Assembly: GCA_046497225.1 (NCBI GenBank)
Contig: JAWOGA010000039.1
Coordinates: 1-7,631 of the forward strand
Length of the DNA stretch: 7,631 nt
From: JAXHLG01 sp046497225
Lineage (GTDB): Bacteria; Patescibacteriota; Minisyncoccia; Moranbacterales; DUUL01
Reading direction: 5' to 3'
Below are positions 4,200-7,631 of the stretch, piece by piece. The notes under the pieces were generated by a model that was not told where the DNA came from, did not search any database, and worked only from the letters and a program-made list of their open reading frames with translations. The translations under genes and the position numbers were made by a program. Within the stretch, counting starts at the first letter, position 1. Every line of letters starts with the position of its first letter.

Positions 4200-4269
4200 A
4201 TGGACTTTCAAAAAAAAGAAGAAAGGAGGTGAAAGATTGAAAGTCTATTGGGTTTGCTTAGGGGTTTAA
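4200..4269 (+). promoter_or_regulatory. 3' tail hairpin displaying an extended SD and a 10-codon leader ORF
   Basis: ATGGACTTTCAA (4200-4211) pairs with TTGAAAGTCTAT (4237-4248), one G-U, exposing AAAGGAGGTGA (4222-4232) in the loop. That loop sequence is an almost complete anti-SD complement. Five nt after AGGAGGTGA, a TTG at 4237 opens the reading frame MKVYWVCLGV with stop TAA at 4267-4269. The left strand overlaps ATGGA (4200-4204), which also closes the last stem of module B, so the two folds are mutually exclusive. It may be a leader peptide or switch ahead of the gene at 4329, or a ribosome-binding element of the RNA itself. Confidence 0.4.
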
Positions 4270-4282
4270 ACATTTTTGTTTG

Positions 4283-4288
4283 TATACT
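4283..4288 (+). promoter_or_regulatory. Possible -10 element upstream of the HEAT/GNAT gene
   Basis: TATACT at 4283-4288 lies about 40 nt before the ATG at 4329 in AT-rich sequence. No good -35 lies 16-18 bp upstream. If used, it would leave a roughly 34-nt leader without an SD. Confidence 0.3.
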
Positions 4289-4328
4289 AATATTAAGGCA
4301 AGAGAGATAATTTAATTAACCAAAAAAA

Positions 4329-6575
4329 ATGAATGAAGCCAAAATGGAAAATTTTGAATTCGGTGAGCAGACGCCTCCGCCTCTAGATGCGGAAGAAGCC
4401 GTTAAGAAAATCGTTGACAATCCCAAGGACTCTGATTTGCGGGATGATTTTCAAAAAGGAGTGGAAGAAGGTAAGTTCTCCTTTGATGATTTGGTAAAAA
4501 TTTTTGAAAAATATGACAATATGTTTGTTGGGGGGATTATTTTAGAAAGTTTACCTCAATTGTCCTCCGAAAGAGACGAGGCTTTGAATTTTTTGGTTGA
4601 TTTGGCCACGAATTATAATTTCGATTCGGAAGACGAGATGGGAAGTATTTATATTCAAGATGAGTTTCAACTCAAAATAATTGATGCTATAAACAATTTC
4701 GGGTCCGAGGCCGAGGACTCCTTGTTAAAGATCATGAAGTACAATTTGGATTCAGTTGATGAGCAAGAGGCTGTCGAAGAACGCGGGTCATTTGATTATG
4801 AGGAGTTTACTCGAGAAACCTCTGCCCCAAAAAGTGATGAAGAGGATTTTTACAGAGTAGATGAAGACATGGAGGGAGGTTTAACGGATTTAGACGAAAA
4901 AGAGGAGTATGACCCCTATTATCAGGAAAACCAGAGAATTTTATCCGGACTCACAAATAACGGTTCAAAAGAGTCAATTGATTTTGCCTCCGGCTTTTTA
5001 CGGGACAGATCCTTTTCCACTTATCTTTATAAGGATCAATTAACAAAAGTTTTTGAAAATATTGATATTAATTATTCAGCGGAAAAATTATTGGAAATTT
5101 TAAAGAAAGGTGATGAGCAAACTAGGCAAAGAGCATCCAAAATTCTTCATCGCCTTGAATTTGGACAACTTGGTATTTCTGAACAGGGGGTCAAATACCT
5201 GGAAAAAATGTATGACTTGGGAGAGATGAATAATCCGGACTATTTCGCCCAAAGACTAACCTCTCAGGGAGATGTCGGAGTCTTTGATGAGGAGAGGGTG
5301 CTTCAGAGATATTTTAATTTGGGAGATTTAACGGATGACAAGGAAAGAGTTAGGCCAGAAATTCACGAAGTGGCCTATGAAACTCTGTTTTTCGATAAAG
5401 GAGACGAGAGTGAGGAGGAAAGGAAGCGAAGAGAGAAGTATTTACAAGAGTTTAAAGAAAATTATTACGGTTTTTATGATGATGAATTTTGGCAAGAGAC
5501 CGGAATTAGATTCAACAATTTGAATTTTAAGGAGCAAGGGTGGTTTTTGGTTTTTCATAAAAATTCTTCGGAAGAAAAAAGAGAAGAGTTAATGAATTTT
5601 GCCAGAAAGGCCGGAGAAGACGGCTTGAAATCATTCTTATCTATGGAGTTTGGGGAGGAGAGTGGCGATAAAATTTTAGAGATTGATAAAAAAATGGGAG
5701 CATCGGAGAAAAGAGCGGTTTTTGCCAAGTTATCCCAATTGGCTGATTTGGCCCAGAAAAAGGATGATGAATTAACAGATATTTTGTATAAAGAAAAAGC
5801 GGAAAGAAATGTCGGCTGTGTTAAGTTGGAGCTTTTAGGCAAGGCGCATGGTATAATAAAGGAGTTTAGCTCTAAAATTGGTTCGGCGGAGAAGGGGGAG
5901 AATGAAAAAGAAGAATTAGCTGATTTATTAAAAAAGCTGGAGCAAAGCAGGATTGATATTGATTTGCTTTCTTCTCTTCTCATAGCCGCGAAAAAAGAGG
6001 AGAATGAAGAGGATTTGAATAATATAAAAGGAGTTGAGGTTGCAGAGGAAAAAAAATTAAGTGAAGATTTGGAGGATAAAATGAAAAGGATGTATGCCGG
6101 TAATCATGCGGAAAAGTCAGAAGAAGAAGTTCAGAGATTGTTAGACGGTTTTGACAAACATAACAAGCAAAGCCCCAGATATTATTTATTGTATTTTGAT
6201 AAAGACAATAAAGGCGAACCGAATAAAAAGGAAGAAAATCTAGTCGGTTTTGTCCGTTCTTCAAGCTTTGACGGCCAAAATGAACTGGGAGGGAATGAAA
6301 GATACTTAGGAGCTCTTAACTTGGATCCCTTAATGCACAAATTTTATTTTGGCGAGAGTTTTTTAAGGCAAGCAGTAAAGCGGGAATTTGAATTAGGTGC
6401 GGACAAGGTGACAGCCCATGTGCCCAAGGGTTCGCCCTCGCATAAATCCTGCCGGCTATCAGGTTTTAAAGAGACGGACCAAGAAGGAGAGTATAAGGAC
6501 CAAGAAGGAAATGTTTTGGCTCCTAGGATAAAAATAGAATTGGAAAAACAAGATTTTGCAGAAAAGGAGGAATAA
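4329..6575 (+). CDS. Large acidic protein with helical (HEAT-like) repeats and a C-terminal GNAT-like acetyltransferase domain
   Basis: The product has 748 residues and is very rich in Glu, Asp and Lys, with no signal peptide or membrane segment. Residues about 15-160 and 225-330 are paired helices resembling HEAT/ARM repeats (for example DDLVKIFEKYDNMFVGGIILESLPQL and EKLLEILKKGDEQTRQRASKILHRLEF). A very acidic linker, about 165-200, separates them. Residues about 400-585 are charged and probably coiled-coil. Residues about 610-740 fit a GNAT fold: YYLLYFDKD, LVGFVRSS, YLGALNLDP, a helix after HKFYFGESFLRQAV where acetyl-CoA would bind, then ADKVTAHVP and CRLSGFKE. The usual RxxGxG/A is degenerate (FYFGES), so activity is uncertain. 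The start has no SD; a second in-frame ATG lies at 4344. It immediately follows the structured RNA locus with no terminator between, so it could be a partner of that RNA. The substrate is unknown. Confidence 0.8.
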   Translation: MNEAKMENFEFGEQTPPPLDAEEAVKKIVDNPKDSDLRDDFQKGVEEGKFSFDDLVKIFEKYDNMFVGGIILESLPQLSSERDEALNFLVDLATNYNFDSEDEMGSIYIQDEFQLKIIDAINNFGSEAEDSLLKIMKYNLDSVDEQEAVEERGSFDYEEFTRETSAPKSDEEDFYRVDEDMEGGLTDLDEKEEYDPYYQENQRILSGLTNNGSKESIDFASGFLRDRSFSTYLYKDQLTKVFENIDINYSAEKLLEILKKGDEQTRQRASKILHRLEFGQLGISEQGVKYLEKMYDLGEMNNPDYFAQRLTSQGDVGVFDEERVLQRYFNLGDLTDDKERVRPEIHEVAYETLFFDKGDESEEERKRREKYLQEFKENYYGFYDDEFWQETGIRFNNLNFKEQGWFLVFHKNSSEEKREELMNFARKAGEDGLKSFLSMEFGEESGDKILEIDKKMGASEKRAVFAKLSQLADLAQKKDDELTDILYKEKAERNVGCVKLELLGKAHGIIKEFSSKIGSAEKGENEKEELADLLKKLEQSRIDIDLLSSLLIAAKKEENEEDLNNIKGVEVAEEKKLSEDLEDKMKRMYAGNHAEKSEEEVQRLLDGFDKHNKQSPRYYLLYFDKDNKGEPNKKEENLVGFVRSSSFDGQNELGGNERYLGALNLDPLMHKFYFGESFLRQAVKREFELGADKVTAHVPKGSPSHKSCRLSGFKETDQEGEYKDQEGNVLAPRIKIELEKQDFAEKEE

Positions 6576-6607
6576 TACGAACAAAAATAAGCGGCATAAA
6601 TATGGGG

Positions 6608-6707
6608 CCGGCAAGGGCCTGTAGAGTGGTGAGGAGACTTAAGCGAATCTCTCTCCTCGTAAAAATTTCCTCACAAAAACACTCTACAGACTTTTGCTGG
6701 TTTTTTT
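6608..6707 (+). terminator. Large three-tier intrinsic terminator
   Basis: Nested helices are CCGGCAA/TTGCTGG (6608-6614/6694-6700, one G-U), CTGTAGAGTG/CACTCTACAG (6619-6628/6680-6689), and GTGAGGA/TCCTCAC (6629-6635/6668-6674) with an inner alternative GAGGAGA/TCTCCTC (6631-6637/6652-6658). Seven T residues follow at 6701-6707. It lies 32 nt after the stop codon of the 748-residue gene and is unusually long for an intrinsic terminator. There is no matching A-run on the left, so it acts only on plus-strand transcription. Confidence 0.85.
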
Positions 6708-6730
6708 GTGAATTATGATACAATAATTAT

Positions 6731-7160
6731 ATGAAAAAACCTATAAAATTTTGTTAGCATCCAGTTTATTGGTTAATTTTGGCAGCAATCTAATCGGGCC
6801 GTTTTATGCTGTTTTTGTAAAGAATATCGGCGGAACTATTTTGGATATGGGCTTGACAGTGACAGTTTTTAGTATTTTGCCGGGATATTGATGATTATTA
6901 TTGGAGTATTTTCTGATAAATTAAACAAAGAAGTTATTACTATTTTCGGTTATGGATTTTTTGCTTTAGGAACATGATTGTGAATTATTTAGGTTTTAAA
7001 TTCTTATTTTTAGCAATATTTACGATTCAAATTATAGAAATTATTGTGCAACTTCAAATATTCTTTATTAAAGGAAAAGATTAAAAAACATTTTATCAAG
7101 AAGAAGAAAGCGATTCCAAGAAGATGGTCTTTCTCTTCTATCCCAAAGAGGGGGCAGTAG
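6731..7160 (+). pseudogene. Decayed MFS transporter
   Basis: Fragments in several frames read as a 12-helix major facilitator protein. MKKPIK (6731-6748) continues, after loss of one base in an A-run, as LLASSLLVNFGSNLIGPFYA at 6751 onward, the usual first helix, then NIGGTILDMGLTVTVFSIL. A second one-base loss near 6885 leads to ILMIIIGVFSDKLNKEV, the loop after helix 2 with a conserved Asp. A stop at 6975 follows; from 6980 VNYLGFKFLFLAIFTIQIIE resembles a later helix, so an internal segment is missing. A final frame change ends in a basic tail (KKHFIKKKKAIPRR) and stop at 7158-7160. An intact family member would have about 400 residues; only about 140 are recognisable. It is too broken to make a transporter. 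Confidence 0.8.
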
Positions 7161-7311
7161 TAGGTTGGGGCGATAATTTTGGAATGCTATAAAGCAAGAA
7201 CCGCAAATCCCATAATAGAAACAATAAGGAAGCTTGACTATTTAGCAGGATTCCCTCTTTTTTTGTTTGCCCTTTTTTGTGATAGTATGATAATAATAAA
7301 GAACATTAATT
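7161..7311 (+). promoter_or_regulatory. Intergenic stretch with likely promoter for the TspO gene
   Basis: TTGCCC (7267-7272), a 16-bp spacer and GATAAT (7289-7294) form a reasonable promoter. An overlapping TATGAT (7286-7291) is a second -10 candidate. Initiation near 7300 would give a leader of about 10 nt. The start codon has no SD; ATTAATT precedes it. A small reading frame across 7179-7430 is a shadow of this region and the TspO gene. The remainder holds no feature I can support. Confidence 0.45.
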
Positions 7312-7631
7312 ATGAAAATAAAAAATCTTTTAGTTTTTCTCTTTTTTGTAGCTGCCTCCGAAGGGACGGGGATCTTGGGATCTGTTTTTACAGTCCAAGG
7401 AGTGGCCTCTTGGTATCCTACTTTGGATAAGCCCTTTTTTAATCCTCCCAGTTGGATATTCGCCCCGGTCTGGACTCTGCTTTATTTATTAATGGGGTGG
7501 GCCGCTTATTTGATCTGGAAACAAAGAGAGAAAAGCGCGTTGGTGCGACCGGCTTTGATATTGTTCTTTGTCCATTTGGTTTTCAATTTTTTATGGTCTG
7601 TTATTTTCTTCGGATGGCAACAAATCGCTTG
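7312..7631 (+). CDS. tspO: TspO/MBR family protein (tryptophan-rich sensory protein), truncated by window edge
   Basis: The visible 106 codons belong to the five-helix membrane protein family that binds porphyrins and related tetrapyrroles or cholesterol; bacterial members affect tetrapyrrole-linked regulation and stress. Helix 1 is about residues 5-28 (LLVFLFFVAASEGTGILGS), longer in hydrophobic character than a signal peptide. The family loop WYPTLDKPFFNPPSWIFAPVW at 34-54 contains the conserved WY, KP, PP and W-F-PVW pattern. Helix 2 follows (TLLYLLMGWAAYLIW, 55-69), then a basic cytosolic loop KQREK, and helix 3 with HLVFNFLWSVIFFG (88-101), also diagnostic. A full protein would be about 150-160 residues, so roughly the last third lies outside the window. 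The ATG at 7312 is the only start giving a normal N-terminus. It stands alone downstream of the MFS pseudogene. Confidence 0.92.
   Translation, partial: MKIKNLLVFLFFVAASEGTGILGSVFTVQGVASWYPTLDKPFFNPPSWIFAPVWTLLYLLMGWAAYLIWKQREKSALVRPALILFFVHLVFNFLWSVIFFGWQQIA

Larger units (their letters stand above)
3349..4204 (+). repeat. Module B of a tandem duplicated RNA chassis
   Basis: Module B has the same layout as module A. Its elements are: hairpin GCAAGG/CTTTGC (3353-3358/3372-3377); long stem CTTCGCC/GGTGAAG (3377-3383/3507-3513) with GCGGAA/TTCCGC (3392-3397/3493-3498); helix AGCGCTA/TAGCGCT (3523-3529/3578-3584) capped by a 13-bp hairpin (3540-3552/3557-3569, loop TTAC); hairpin CCGA/TCGG (3606-3609/3619-3622); AGGAGG (3626-3631) 4 nt before ATG; a variable array; the 3' box (4079-4114, 35 of 36 nt identical to module A); hairpin GGGGAAGTT/AACTTCCCC (4128-4136/4148-4156); and a final stem TCCAT/ATGGA, CCGA/TCGG, TCATT/AATGA (4157-4204). 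Sequence differences from A largely keep the pairing. Confidence 0.85.
1487..4269 (+). ncRNA. Giant structured, modular RNA of unknown class with embedded ORFs
   Basis: From the perfect promoter to about 4250-4320 the plus strand holds dozens of local hairpins, several with 10-16 contiguous pairs. Its flanking genes do not show this. The 5' domain (1487-2570) has stems such as 1681-1694/1698-1711, 2293-2299/2312-2318 and 2407-2416/2426-2435, plus a 9-bp longer-range helix 2001-2009/2099-2107. Modules A and B follow and share homologous flanking helices with compensatory changes. Three ORFs with good SDs lie inside (2024, 2776 and 3636), so this may be a folded polycistronic mRNA rather than purely noncoding. 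I do not recognise rRNA, tmRNA, RNase P, group I or II intron landmarks, and I cannot match it from memory to OLE, GOLLD, ROOL or HEARO-type RNAs. The 3' end is uncertain: no U-tract terminator is seen before the next gene, so the transcript may continue to the terminator at 6608-6707. Confidence 0.65.

Noticed and set aside
2578..4204. Group I or group II intron pair
   Set aside because: No GTGYG start, no domain V-like catalytic hairpin, no group I P/Q/R/S core elements, and no maturase, reverse transcriptase or homing endonuclease in the ORFs.
2578..4204. Integron cassettes with attC sites
   Set aside because: The cassette-like layout is suggestive, but there is no tyrosine integrase in the window and the shared ends lack the GTTRRRY/RYYYAAC core sites. 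The shared parts lie both 5' and 3' of each ORF and form helices.
2592..4204. IS200/IS605-type or MITE insertion for the whole modules
   Set aside because: No transposase, no terminal inverted repeats or target duplications bracket the modules. The hairpins are internal and differ between copies.
1487..4269. Helix joining the extreme 5' and 3' ends of the RNA
   Set aside because: The best match I found was GCAAA (1503-1507) with TTTGC (4253-4257), only 5 bp and not better than chance at this length.
1487..4320. rRNA, tmRNA, RNase P RNA, tRNA genes or a CRISPR array
   Set aside because: None of the universal core sequences of these RNAs is present, no cloverleaf is seen, and the repeats are neither short nor regularly spaced.
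6731..7160. Alternative genetic code (TGA as Gly or Trp) to rescue the transporter frame
   Set aside because: The breaks are frameshifts plus TAG and TAA stops as well as TGA, and the intact genes in the window end or read normally under the standard code.

Overview
The window looks like a piece of a small bacterial genome, most likely Candidate Phyla Radiation / Patescibacteria. This rests on gene style only: AT-rich genes with few Shine-Dalgarno (SD) sequences, a TrmB-type regulator, a long acidic HEAT-like/GNAT protein and a TspO homologue. No rRNA or other marker is present to confirm it. TGA reads as stop and the standard code fits every intact gene.

Left arm (1-1256, minus strand): the N-terminal part of uvrC, cut by the window edge, and upstream of it a complete TrmB-family regulator. 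The regulator has its own consensus promoter, overlapped by a 24-bp near-palindrome that looks like an operator.

Centre (about 1450-4320, plus strand): nearly 2.8 kb with no recognisable protein family. It starts at a perfect TTGACA-N17-TATAAT promoter and is filled with strong hairpins. It has three parts. The first is a 5' domain (about 1490-2570) containing a 61-codon ORF for a possible single-pass membrane peptide. The other two are tandem modules, A (about 2578-3322) and B (about 3349-4204). A and B share the same 5' and 3' RNA segments, with compensatory base changes in their helices, but enclose unrelated ORFs of 136 and 143 codons. Each ORF begins exactly 4 nt after AGGAGG. Both ORFs read like plausible protein, yet their coding sequence is itself a run of near-perfect hairpins. 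I recognise no described RNA or protein family here. This is the candidate new system: a giant, modular, structured and probably translated RNA.

Right arm (4329-7631, plus strand): a 748-residue protein with helical repeats and a C-terminal GNAT-like domain follows without a visible intervening terminator. A large three-tier intrinsic terminator (6608-6707) closes that unit. Next come a decayed MFS transporter pseudogene and the start of a TspO/MBR gene, cut by the right edge.

Working model (inference): the central locus makes a long folded transcript, possibly read through into the HEAT/GNAT gene and ending at the 6.7-kb terminator. The divergent TrmB regulator may control the shared intergenic region.
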